Shown: in pieces, positions 35,026 through 47,100 of the stretch
Layout of the letters: every line of letters begins with the position of its first letter
Numbering within the stretch: position 1 is the stretch's first letter
NCBI RefSeq assembly: GCF_014529535.1
Contig: NW_023503370.1
Span: forward strand, 496,001 to 560,000
Length of the DNA: 64,000 nucleotides
Direction of reading: 5' to 3'
Source: Bradysia coprophila
Taxonomy: Eukaryota; Arthropoda; Insecta; Diptera; Sciaridae
Notes under the pieces: model-generated
The model's database searches: none
Seen by the model: only the letters and a program-made list of their open reading frames with translations
What the model was told of the DNA's origin: nothing
Program-made: the position numbers and the translations under genes

Positions 35026-35220
35026 TTCATGCTTTGGGCCGAAATGAGGGCAATTTTAGATTTTTTTTTTCTCGAGTTTTCGGCCCTTTGCATGAAAACT
35101 CGCATGTGTACCTGATTTGCACGATTGATTTTAGGCACTTTCGTTTGTAAGCTTCACTCCGTTCGGCCTACAACTCGCGAAATTGCCTAAAATCAATCGT
35201 GCAAATCAGGTACACAATAG
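35026..35220. repeat. Dispersed hairpin repeat, copy B
   Basis: It matches 11229-11415 over nearly its whole length, with the same CCGTTCGGCCTACAA core and flanking arms GCACGATTGATTTTAGGCA and GCCTAAAATCAATCGTGC. It is followed by a TATGTTACGTCAC sequence; a similar TACTATTACGTCAC follows the hairpin at 34858-34968. Confidence 0.75.
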
Positions 35221-35849
35221 TATGTTACGTCACTGTTTGTAAATATTTGTTTAGGCAAGTGTGGGGTTTGCGGAACGAGCCGACGGCGTTCTAAACGGAT
35301 AGCTAAACGGTGAAAGTGCTTGAGTCTCTTTCGTTAATATCTTTGCACTAAACAACGTTAGTTCTCGTTACAAATTTTATTGTTTGTAAAAAATTCGAAA
35401 TCAATTGCTGTTCGCGCCATATTCAACTTTCGTATGAAACACAACATTAACAGATGTCTCTGCGCGGATTTTTTTTTCTTGTTTTTCTTCAGAAATTTTA
35501 GTTCAGCGTTTTGTTTCATGGTCATTGACGTTCATTTATTTTAAGCATTAGAGACAAAACGTTTGGTCTTTTCGGAAATCTCGCATCTCTTCGAGTCAGA
35601 AAAATCAAAAAAAAAAAAAACAAATCAATTTAAAATGTTCTCGATTCGAATGTAAACAATTTTGTACAGTTTGCTCTCGAAAGCTCAAGCAAACCAATGA
35701 AACGCAATGATTTTAGTGTAGCTGTTTTTAAGTGACAAAATTTTACCATTGTAAGTGAGTTCTATTGAGTGGTTTGTTGTTTTTTTGTTGTGTGTTCTTT
35801 TTACCATTTAAATTTTTGCCAATGATTCTTGGACTCAGATAGAACCAAT
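35221..35849. other. Upstream region of the tetraspanin gene
   Basis: It probably contains the promoter and 5' UTR. Nothing specific is recognised. Confidence 0.4.
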
Positions 35850-38800
35850 ATGCCCGTCAGAAAATATCGTCGAGATACATCGGAAGTTAGTTGTTGCCTG
35901 AAATATGTGATATTTAGTGTGAATGTTTTGTTTTGGGTGAGTAACAATTTTCTTAAAACATTTTTCCTTTATTTTGTTGAATCGAAATCGAAAAGTGTTG
36001 CAAAACAGATCATATACGAGATTTAAACACTTGAATGAGTGGGATAATGTATAGCTTGTTGACCCAATTACATGTGACGAATTTACCACTTAACAGTCGT
36101 TATATTTCCATGTCGCCTTGATTAAGTTAACGCAACAATTAATTTCTGAAATTTAATTAATCGATTCGTTATTCGTTCCGTATAATTCGCATAATCAAAT
36201 TTAATATTCAATTTATCAATTATTATGAACAGCTACTCGGTCTGTGTATTATGGCCGTTGGATTTTGGGCCTGGACGGAAAAAGATGTGTTCAACAATAT
36301 TTCCAAGCTAACAACCATTGCATTAGATCCTGCATTCATTTTAATATGCAGTGGAACGATTACATTTATCATTGGCTTTACTGGTTGCGTTGGAGCTCTA
36401 CGAGAGAATACATGTTTGCTTGCTGCTGTAAGCTCTTTACAAATCCGCTTATATTTAACTGAAACGTTGAAACTTAAAGACGAAATAATTGACCTGTTAC
36501 AGTACTCAATGTTCCTAGTGGTATTGCTGTTGATGGAAATGGGAGCTGGTATACTGATTTTCATTCTGAAAGATAAAGGATGGGTGAGTTTATGTGTATT
36601 TTAAAAATTAATAACAACTGAATAGACGGGAAAAATAATGAGAATCTAAAATGTCTAATCGAAACTAGCTGAAACGAGACTGTTTTTGTTCGAAAATTTC
36701 AATGCCAAAAGCACAAGATCAATTTATCATTGACGACAATTATGCTGGGCTTTCTATTGTCATCCGATTTGTAGCATACGTTAAACAATAGAAAATGCAG
36801 CATAATTGGCGCTCTCAGCAACGCAAAACTGTTCGTCTATTTTCGACCTAAGGTTCAAAGCACACGAGCAATTTTGAATTGATGGGATCGACAATTATGC
36901 TGCGATTTACATTGTTTAGCCTGTGGTGAATATCGAATTACAATGGAAAAACGCAGCATAATTGTTGATTCCACCAATTTTGTGTTGCTGAGGTCAACGA
37001 TTATCGGATTTACAATTGAAAACGTAGGTTGTTTTCGGCCTAAGGACAATACACCGATTGAATTATGTGCATCGGTATAATTTCGAGTGCGTCCCAATTC
37101 TGATCTAATTTTATCGTTAACCAAATGAGTTTTCAACATTTTGCATATAAAATTTCGGCCGGAGAAAAATCGTTCGCTTTTGTCGACAATGTCCATAACA
37201 GGAACAGATAACGTAGCAGTCTGCAAAACGTTAAACTTTAAATTATCAAAGTAATATTTCGGTTCTTTCCCACGAAGCAGTCATTGTACCCGTGGGGTAG
37301 GATACACATAGAGTATGTGTTTGCCTGAAATATATTTACTCCCTGCGTACACTATGATCGTTTCACTATATTAAAGATCAAAGCAATATAAAGTGGCTTT
37401 TTGTTGGCTTTAAAGAGCTTGTGGGGGCATTGACTTACTTTTGAAATTACAATGGAAAAATGGCACAGTGGGATTGATTCAACATAGAGGTTACACATTT
37501 TCGGTTTCAGCTGGTCGTCGGAATTGGTTTCAGTGTGTGTGTAGTGTTTTCGTTCCATTTGACGCGCGGAACACTTCAAAACGACCAGCTGAAGCAAAAG
37601 TGTAAAATCTAATTTTATTGAAATTTAAATCTTTGAAAGAAAAATCAAAGCTCGTAAGACCATTCAAAAACTTAATAAAATTTATGGACCTAGTCCGTAC
37701 TGATAAGTTTGCATTGTTTTCAAAAATAATGGATTATATCGAAGACGAATCGTCGACTGCATTCCAGATAAAATCCTTTTTACACAGCGGGAATTGAGTT
37801 GCGAATGTTTCATAAACGTTTTGCTGCAATAAATTCTCATTATTTAGTTATTTGAGTGCGTTTAAACATCGGATAATCTGAATTTTGCTTTTTCATAATT
37901 TTTTTGTTGTTTTCCTGAAAATGAATGTCACAATACAACAATACTACCGTAGCTTTAAAACAATTTTCACGCTCTAATTAATGGTGCTTCCTGAAGCAAA
38001 ATGTCAGGAAGCAAGCATCCGAAAACTTGAATCGTGAATCTGAGCGTTCTCATTGAGTTGAAATGATTACCCGTTTTAAAGTAGTTGTTTAGCGATTCAT
38101 CATACATTCAAAATCACATTTCAGGTAAATTTATAAATTTGAATGTTTTTCCATTAAAAAACAAGAATTACAACAAGTCATGGATCACAGAACTCCTATT
38201 ATATACTATTAACTGTTACGCCTTTACACCTACACAGTGTCATCAATAGTCGTATTTGGATTACATGGTGTCGTCATAATTTTCCATTTTAGTTTTTTTT
38301 TTTAAACATTGTTATGGTGTAGATATTTCGCTAACTTTCGGAAGCTAAAATACCTGTACCGTTACCTCTGACATTCAAAATTTGGATGAATGATTTCGAA
38401 TGCGATGTCGAAAACCGTTCTTTTCATGTTTTAAGCACATCTTTCGACGCTCTCAGCATGTAAAATCCATTACATAACCCGGGATAAAAATGAAAAGTCT
38501 CGCTTTCGTGTGTCTCGGCTTCGCCTCGGATGACCAAAATTCACACGAAAACTCTCGTGTTCATCTTTTTATCCCCAGTCATGTAAAATACTATTTTTTT
38601 TCATTTATCAGATCAAAGAGCAAGCAACCACAAGTTTGCAAATTTTCATCATTCACTACAGAGAAGACCCCGATCAACAGAATTTGATCGATTGGATACA
38701 AGAAGACTGGCTCCAGTGCTGCGGCATTGAAGGCCCAAAAGACTGGGATAGTAATAATTATTTCAATTGTTCATCTCGTGCTGTAGGAAGTCGGGAGGCA

Positions 38801-41188
38801 TGTGGAGTGCCCTTTTCGTGTTGCAAGCGTAAACCACACGAACTGATTAAGAATAAGCAATGTGGATACGACGTACGGCGAGAGGGACATGTAAGTAAAA
38901 ACTTTTGAAAATTTAAATGCAACGCAAATGTTTGGTGGTCAATCAATTTGTTTATTTTGCCACCATGGTGCTAACACAATAAAACTTTTAAACAAATTTA
39001 ACATTTCTAATGGAATGATTTCCTACTAATTGAGGTGGGTGGTCCATATAAAATACGAATTTTCTTTCTATTCCCATTTAAAGCAGCCGGCTGATAGGCA
39101 TATTTATGAACGAGGGTGTTTAAGAGCCAGTGAAGATTGGCTAGAAGGAAATTTAGTCCATGTAGCCGCATCATATGTTAGTGTAATGGTGCTACAGGTT
39201 AATAACAATTTGCTGTATTTACTAAACAAATTTACTACACGAATCCTCTTAATTGATTTCCAATTTTTTTTTTCGATTTCCGAACTGACTATATTTGATC
39301 ACGGATATCCGGTGCTAATGAAGTTTTATTGACGGTCGATGTGATGTTATGTTTCACAAAATTTATTTAACAAAAACCGACTGTTATCGGCAACGAAAGT
39401 CAGTCGGTTTTTAATTAAAAAATTACCATTTTTGACTGTTACGATGGAATACGCTCAAAAGTTTCATGTTTATTCATCGCTGTTTTCAAATATTTAATAA
39501 ATTTATGGTAAAATCCATGTTAGTGTACATGATGAATGTTTTACGTATCGTACATGAGCAATGCGAAAACTTTATTTAAACAAAATTCAATTATTTGCTC
39601 TGTGTAGAAAGGGTGGAATACCCGTAACACAAACATCGTTATTGATTTACGAGGGTCCATTCCACATTTGGATGTCGAACGATGTCGAACATTTTCCATT
39701 TCCCAATAGCTATGTAAATCCTTTGAGCTTGGTCATTTCATTATGCAGTACAAATAAACGTTGTTCCTTGTACCCGATTGATATATTTGCATTTTGGTGG
39801 AATTTATCAAACCAATGGAAATCATGGATCGAAAAAAAAATTGGAAAACTTTTATGTATTCGCTATGCGTTTTGTGTGCTGTATTCGGTTGTTTCTTCTT
39901 TTTATTGTTTGATGTGAATTTTTAGTTGCGCTTTATTGGTGGAGGAAGGAGATGGGGATGATGCTTTAAGTGTGGTGAGAGTCACTCGCTTCCGAATAAT
40001 AATTTTTTTTTGTTTAAATTAAATGTCCTTCATCTAAAATCCCATTCACATAAATTATTCCTAGTATTATCCATTGCTGGATGGCTACGAAAATGCATTG
40101 GCGATCTTCAATTTAAACAATTTTCCTTTTTTAGCGATTTATTTTCCGGGCTCTCACTGAGAGTTCTGAAGATTTTCATACGACCGAGCCATCGGGTTTC
40201 GTTCTCCTTGCAATTTTATTATAACAATTTTCATATTAACAACCACTCCTTTCATTGCATGAGTTGCGTTTGCATGCTAAAAGTAATTTCATTTTTTGTG
40301 TTAATTTTTTTTTCCTCAATTTACTCATGGTTGAACAATTTTTAGTACGGAAAAGAGTGTATAGCATGCCAGTTCAATTTTTGGTCAAGACTTTTTCAGT
40401 GAATGTCTTGGTTAAATAACTCATATTTGGTTGATATACACTCGCTCCTTTAGATAATCGACAGTTGCGTTTTTCTTTTAAATTATTTTTTATTTTCATT
40501 TTTTTTTTAATTTTTATTTTTTTGTTATTCCAATGTTAGAACTTTGAAACAGAAATAAATGACAAGGGATGTGTTACCGCTGGTGAGGAATGGATTGAGC
40601 ATAATCTTATTTTAATAGCATCGAGTGCCATATTTTTAGCATTTATGCAGGTCAGACATTTTCTTTATGTTCATTCTACAGTTGACGTCAGTGAAATTTA
40701 GATATAAGTTTGCGTCAGCTGTTCCACTCATACAAACCAAAACGTACGTCTCTATACGGGTGAAAAAGTTACACACACACCTATGATCAGTTTTGTTTGT
40801 ATGAGCTGAAAAACTACTGAGGACAATACATGCCTAAGGCCGAAAACACACGAGCAATTTTGCGTTGATGGGATCGACAATTGTGCTGCTTTTTCAATTG
40901 TAATCAGATATTCACCACAGGCCAAACAATGGAAAACGCAGTATAATTGGCGATCCCATCAACGCAAAATTGCTCGTGTATTTTCAGTCTAATAACATTG
41001 ACGTTTTCTGTAAGTTTTTACATTTTAATTTGTTATCTTATTCGCTTGTCCGTAGAAAAATTGAGAATTTTTCTTCCTTTCTTTAACTCTCGTTTTGATT
41101 TGAAAATTCTCCATTTCAGATTCTCGGTATTTGTTTCGCACAGAATCTCCGTGCTGATATATTTGCGCAAAAAGCGAAATGGCACTGA
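35850..41188 (+). CDS. TspanC8-type tetraspanin (Tsp26A / TSPAN5-14-17-like) with two alternative exons
   Basis: Exons are 35850-35936, 36233-36427, 36503-36583, 38612-38890, then either 39087-39197 or 40540-40650, then 41120-41188, giving 273 residues either way. The start MPVRKYRRDTSEVSCCLKYV and FWAWTEKDVFNNIS, GFTGCVGALRENTCLLAA match the TSPAN5/14/17 branch. The large extracellular loop has eight cysteines: CCG, YFNC, EACGVPFSCC, QCGYDV and a final GC, the hallmark of TspanC8 proteins, which escort ADAM10. Four membrane segments are present. The two alternative exons each have 37 codons in phase 0 and encode the last loop cysteine plus TM4 (RGCLRASEDWLEGNLVHVAA or KGCVTAGEEWIEHNLILIAS). 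The shared C-terminus is ILGICFAQNLRADIFAQKAK. The acceptor of exon 4 is 15 bases from a hairpin repeat. Confidence 0.92.
36700..37045. repeat. Two degraded MITE copies in tetraspanin intron 3
   Basis: Each half carries GATCGACAATTATGCTGC-like and GCAGCATAATTG-like arms. They share CACACGAGCAATTTTG and TTTTCGGCCTAAGG with the better-preserved copy at 40834-40992. Confidence 0.65.
38458..38596. repeat. Intronic hairpin repeat, copy 2 of 3
   Basis: CATGTAAAAT occurs at both edges as a direct repeat. Within it, CGGGATAAAAATGAAAAGTC pairs imperfectly with the ATCTTTTTATCCC side, around the self-complementary core TCTCGGCTTCGCCTCGGA. The right edge lies 15 bases from the splice acceptor of tetraspanin exon 4 (38612). 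Confidence 0.8.
40834..40992. mobile_element. MITE in the last tetraspanin intron
   Basis: The left arm begins CTAAGGCCGAAAACACACGA and continues through GCAATTTTGCGTTGATGGGATC. It is mirrored by GATCCCATCAACGCAAAATT and the bases to 40992. It is noncoding. Relatives are at 36700-37045. Confidence 0.8.
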
Positions 41189-43268
41189 CAAACAGCCGCC
41201 CCTGTCAACGTTTAAAATTACAATTGTAGTTAAGACGTATGGCTGAACGTCTGAATCGGAAATCGTACCAAGTAAATCATTTTCCATTTTATTTTAATTT
41301 TTACTTCTATGGAAATCGTTTTCATTATGCTAAGAAAAAAATGGATAATAATGCGAAAAGGAGATAGATAGAAGTGTAATTTTAGACATTAAGAAGATGA
41401 AGAGAAGGAAGAACGTCGAACGTAAACAAATTTATCATCACTTTTATCATTCCTCAGACTCAAACATATCACTCTCGTTTTAATTTCGGTTTATTTTACT
41501 TACAACTACTAGTAAAAGTTGAAAGATTTACTAGCAAAAGCAAAAATGTTACTAACGTCAAATCGTACAATTTAAGTCTTCAAAATGGATACGCTGTTTC
41601 TTATACTTCCTATTATCCAAATAACTCTACTGTTCCAGAAGCCCATACAAGATTCAAGTCACTTTCATCAATAATTTTGAAAATTCATTTTTCTTATAAT
41701 TCGATAATGTGACATGTCCCATTTCTACTTTCATATCTTTTGACGTTTCTTTTGATTTGATTAATACATTATTGGTAATGCGGTGAAAATACGCTTCATA
41801 TATTCCATGATTTCGAATTTGGTCTTTGAACTGGCCTTATTCCATTCACCCCACTGAAGTATCGTCTATCGGATGTATGGATGAATCAAATATTTAGATT
41901 CCGTATGGAGTTGATGCCAATTGCCTTTGGATTGCTTAAGTCATGAGAGAGAGCCCGACGCAAACTTAGACTTCGATTTTTATGGTTTGGCGGAAAATAT
42001 TTTTTAAAACAAAATTTCACTCGCTTACGTTACTTATACTTTTACTGAATATGTTTCGTCACTTCATCGAATAACTGATCAAGTGGTTATCTTGCACACC
42101 TGCAGCGGATTATAAATTAATATAATTTCTTGCATCTGGTGACACCTCTTTAGAATCTCTACTCGAAAACAAATTTCTGTGATATACGTGAGATATTATT
42201 TACACAAAATATAGAAAATGGTAGAAGAAAACAAGAAAAATGTTCGTTAAAATAAAAAAATAATATTTAATCAAATTGTGCTTCCTAAGATCCAGTCATA
42301 TAAGTGTGTTGAATTTTTAATTTAAAAAAATGTTTTAGCGATAATGAAAAATACATTTTTTTTAAATGTGTACATAACTTACGTAGTTGTTTAGAAATGT
42401 CAGCTCAAATAGAGTTTAATAAATAGAGAGTTTAATGGATGAATTTTAAAAAGTTGAAAATTAATCCGATTTTCTTTCAAAAAATGATTTGTACAGTAGA
42501 GTGGTCCAACAAAAAAAAATGTGTGTGAAAATTTGTCGGAAAGTCTGTGGCGTCGGACAGAAAATAATCCAAAGTCGTTCACTGATAAAATGTGTCCAGG
42601 GAGTCAGTTTGATTTTGTTTAAATTTAGTACCGAAAGTGAAATGTCTCTGCCGAAATCAGCTTTTTGGTACGTATTGAAGTCTTCCAAACATCAACAATA
42701 TATACTTTAGACTAAGTCTAAGGGACTTTTTTTGCACGAATGTAAAGCAATGAAGGGATTATTTACGAATTTTCTTCGTTCATATGTTTAGTTCATTTAT
42801 GTTTTACAGGTTTTACACGACCCCAATTTATACTATTTTTCTAGACAAAAAATTTCGCATCAGAAGAACCTTAAACAATGGAATATAGCTAAATGTAAAC
42901 ATAGTGTTGGGTTGAGGGTACCCATTTTTGTCGTAGACTGCAGAACCATATATACACATGTATATACAGCAAATATTGACGTTTTACAATTCAAATCTAA
43001 ATGACTCCAAATTAGCATACAAAAACTAGGCGTCCGTACGAATTCAACGAGCACGTTCGTGTAGCTTAAAATTTGGCCACGCAATAAATCTTCCAAGAAG
43101 CCACACTCCCATACATTTTGGTCTCTTACAGTACTGTAAACGAAATGAAAAAATCCTACGTTACTTTGTTAGTCCGTCCGTGTTTCCAGTTCTATCTCCC
43201 AAAGTCTTTTTTAGAATTTCTTGCAATTTTGGAAGTAGATTCTAGTCGTCATTCTAAGACATAAAAAA

Positions 43269-43430
43269 AATTACCAAAAAAATTTTGCGTCACGAGTGGC
43301 AGATGTTGAGGAAATTACTGTTAACAAAACTGTTAAAATAAGGAACAATATGTCCTGAAAGAATGGGCAAACGGAAGAAAGCCGAATCATTTGCCACTTT
43401 GTAACGCAAAATTTTTTTGGTAAATTTATT
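43269..43430. repeat. Inverted repeat with about 38-bp arms
   Basis: AAATTACCAAAAAAATTTTG and the following CGTCACGAGTGGCAGATG are mirrored by CATTTGCCACTTTGTAACGC and AAAATTTTTTTGGTAAATTT. About 80 bases separate the arms. It is probably a small foldback element. Confidence 0.7.
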
Positions 43431-46291
43431 TTTTAGAACTTTTTTGGTCAAACTTTTGCTTTTACAATTTTTTCGTACATGCGCAGAATGCGTCACCTTC
43501 AGCGATATCAGTTGTTTTGGAAGTATGCATACGGACTTGCGTCACTTTTTACCCTTTTAAGGGTTTTTGACTAATCCATTATTGGTTCAAAACAGAGTCA
43601 TTTTACATTCTGAAAATTTTTAAACGACTTAAAAACACTGAACTGATCTGGTTCGTCCAGTAGATGTAGACACTATTTATCAGAGTGCAGTGCCACACAC
43701 ATTTGGAATTTCTTTTAGATATTTTTTGTTGAATAACTTAATTTTAAGTGGACCGCCCTATTTCACGCAGCAGAATAATGATATGATATATGATATGATA
43801 TGACACTTTTTGATATAATGGTACGATTTCCGTTCAGTCGCGATCTATTGTTTCCAAAATGATAGGGGTGGTATATAAATACAAAACTGAACAAACAACA
43901 AAACCAACAAACAATTATTAAAACATAAAATAATAATAAACTTAACGCATAATTAAATTTACAAAAAAAAAGAAATTGTGACAAATTATACATTAAAATT
44001 TTTCTCATTGTTGATTATAACCATAAGTTCCCAATTCTCAAAACCTAATAATAAAAATGAATTTAAATTTGCTGATTTAAAAAAAAAAATGATGGAATAT
44101 ATTGATTGTGATTAAGTTAAAAATAAAATTTAGTGAACAGAAAAATATAATTACGTGCTTTTGTCAAAAATAATATTATTAAAAAAAACAGAAATGAATA
44201 CCGTATTTGTTAAGTTAGCCAGAGTCTACTATTGAACTTATATTTTTATGTGGTAAAAATATTTTATATTCGTCTAAATATATTAACAATAAAAAAGCAA
44301 AAGAACAAAAACCTATGATTTACCATCAAAATGTTTAATCTGATCCTGATTCTATTTATTTAACATGTTGGTCAGTGAACTTTATCTGAGCGACGTAATT
44401 CGGTTACGAAAAGACCACTTTCGCAAACTAGTACTGAAATTACATTTCATTGGACGTTTATTCAATTCAGTATTATAATGTTCGAAAACTGTTGCATCAA
44501 TCGTTGTATGAATCTCTGAGCAAGCAAAGTGTGATTATGACACGATGTCATGAATAACAATGGTGAAATCAGTTTACTTTTGCACCCTAATATGACAAGT
44601 TTAATTCAACACAAGTTCCGATGTGGAATGTATCTTGATCATATTCTGTTCGTAGCTAAATAACAAAAAGAAAACTTGTTTGATACACATATCGGAATGT
44701 CCTTTTGTCGATGTTCTGTCAAACACGTTTTCAGCTCGTAAAGTCCAATTGAAAACAAGAACGGAATTATACAATTCAACAATTGCAATCCATATATGCT
44801 TCTATTTCTGCCCTACAACGCATAAAAACCTTGTGAAACGGTTCAATCATATTCCACATGTAATGGATCATTTTCGCAGGGGCCAAGTTGCTAAGTAATG
44901 GTCAATTTTTGCATTGTAAAATATTGCGATACGTAATGCATATGCTAAGGTATGAGGTATGTTGAGAACGCCGATATCACAGGTCGACTGAACAGCATGC
45001 ACTGATGAACTGGAAATGTATTGTTGGATCTTAAATTTCCACGACTATTTTCGATACTTCTTTGAACCAGTAATTTTGCTTCTGTCCACAAGCAGTTCTG
45101 TCTTTAAACTCCTATGCGATTTTCTTCGAATTATGGGGCAGAAATAATGAACAAGAAGTCTCCATCAAGACGTTGTGAAAGTAAAACGTTCATCACGAAC
45201 GTTTAGCGCATATCGTCAGACTTTTCAAAAATGTTTAGATTAAACTACAAAGAAATTACCATACTATGGAAGTGTTATTGCTGCTTGATTGGTTTATAAA
45301 ACGACAAACATTCATAAATGATAGGTAGGTTAACGACAGTCAGCCCTGAATTTCAAGAAAAACCAGTTGCTTGTTAATTCTTTTATGTTTGTTCTCTAAG
45401 TTCTCAATGTGATAATTTGACGAGATAATAATTTATTTTCATATTTGTTCAAATACACACCAAAGGTGAGACGACCTTGTTAGTATTGTGTATAGAACAC
45501 ACGATTAAAACGATTCATTTCTAGATTTTTAAATATTTTCCTTTATTTCTTTCCATCAGAAATAATTTTACGTTTTACACATCGTTCTGTTGTTTCATTT
45601 TTTTTTTTCTTGCTTAAACGACTAACAAGAACTAATGTTAATTAAAGCCTTAAACGCTACGATTTTGGTTTCACTTCTTTCTTATTTCAACATAAAATTA
45701 ATTTGATTTGAGAATAGACAATTGTTTATTACCCAACGTTTTACATTATTTATATTTCGAATATTTTTTTTTAGTATTGACTGAGATTTGACTTACTAAT
45801 AAATTAACCAAAATTAATTTAAAAAAAAACTCCAATTTGCAGTCTCTTATTTTTATCTTTTTTTTAATGCTCACTTTTACAGAGAATTATACTTATCATC
45901 AGATTTCACCCCTTTTAGTATTTAATTGTTATCTTTCGTCTGTCGGTTTATTAAACTCATTTTTTTAGAGAGAGAAGCCAATGTCGATGTTATGCATACT
46001 ACAAATTATTTTATATTATAGACTGTTATGACGAGAGAGAAGGAAATGTAATTGAGGCCAGTTATTTCACTTGGCTAGGGGGTTAGGAGGTCAAAAATGT
46101 ATATGTAAATATGCAATGAGTAGCACCCAAAGCAAGTTAAAATTAACTGGACTTCGGAACTCTCGCTCTGGTCGTAACAGTCTATTAAAAGCCAGATCAA
46201 ATTGGGTAAGAAAAATAGAGAATTGGATTCAGTTCTTTGAAGAAAATGGGAAATAAATTCGATCGGTGGCTTCCCTCTCAATTGCATTCTG

Positions 46292-46313
46292 TGTGTGTGT
46301 GTGTGTGTGTGTG
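46292..46313. repeat. TG microsatellite
   Basis: A run of about eleven TG dinucleotides. Confidence 0.9.
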
Positions 46314-47091
46314 TTTGTTTTGTCTTTCGTTTATTGTTGAGTATTTCTATTTTAATTTCATTTTATAATCTAAGATACGTATTTTTTTGAGTAGTAAGTC
46401 TCTACATAGATTAGTGTAATTTATAATTGCTTTGAGATTCAAAACATTTCGTTCTTTCTTTCATCTTTTTTGGTAAATGCTATTGACTAGAAGTTAGATA
46501 AACTAAACTTTATCGAGAAAAAACGGGCTTTTATTTGCTTGGAATATATACTCTATCAACAGAGTCAAATTTCAAACAAATTAATTAACAGAAAATAAAA
46601 TCTTTTTTTAATTGAAATACAATTTGTTCGAGTTACTAATTTTGAGACAATTTTTTTTTTTTTAACATTTGAATATGGTCAGTGTATGCTAAGTGGCTAA
46701 GGTGGAAGTATTTGTATTCGGTCGGGTTATATGAATCAAAAAGTTTTTTTTTTAGAAAACAAACTGGGAGTCTTGAATGGTCCGATTAATGATGCAACTA
46801 ACGTATCATATCTACGGAATTGGGCTGACTCGTTATTTAACGGACAACCTAAAAAATGGAAAAGGAAAACATTTCAGTGTTTAGCGGGATACATAATGTA
46901 ACATTGTAACAGTCTGCAACACTCTGACTGATATTTCGTCATCCGAAAACGTTTCCCATCGTTCATAGAGAAGGTTCGTTGCAACAACCTCAAATATAGA
47001 AATGAGTTGGACGTCCTTCGTATTTTGCAGTTCATGAAATTCTGAACTTCTTTCAACTTCTTTCGTAATATTGATGGGGAAGCACGCTTGG

Positions 47092-47100
47092 ATCGACCTT
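47092..47100. repeat. LINE target-site duplication, left copy
   Basis: ATCGACCTT, identical to 49975-49983, directly abuts the A-rich tail of the LINE. Confidence 0.8.

Larger units (their letters stand above)
41189..47091. other. Gene-poor AT-rich region, about 5.9 kb
   Basis: No coding exon, RNA gene or repeat array was recognised apart from the inverted repeat at 43269-43430, a GATAT run near 43783-43803 and a TG microsatellite near 46292-46313. Open frames are short and featureless. The first part may be a long 3' UTR of the tetraspanin. Poly-A and poly-T runs are frequent. Confidence 0.55.
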
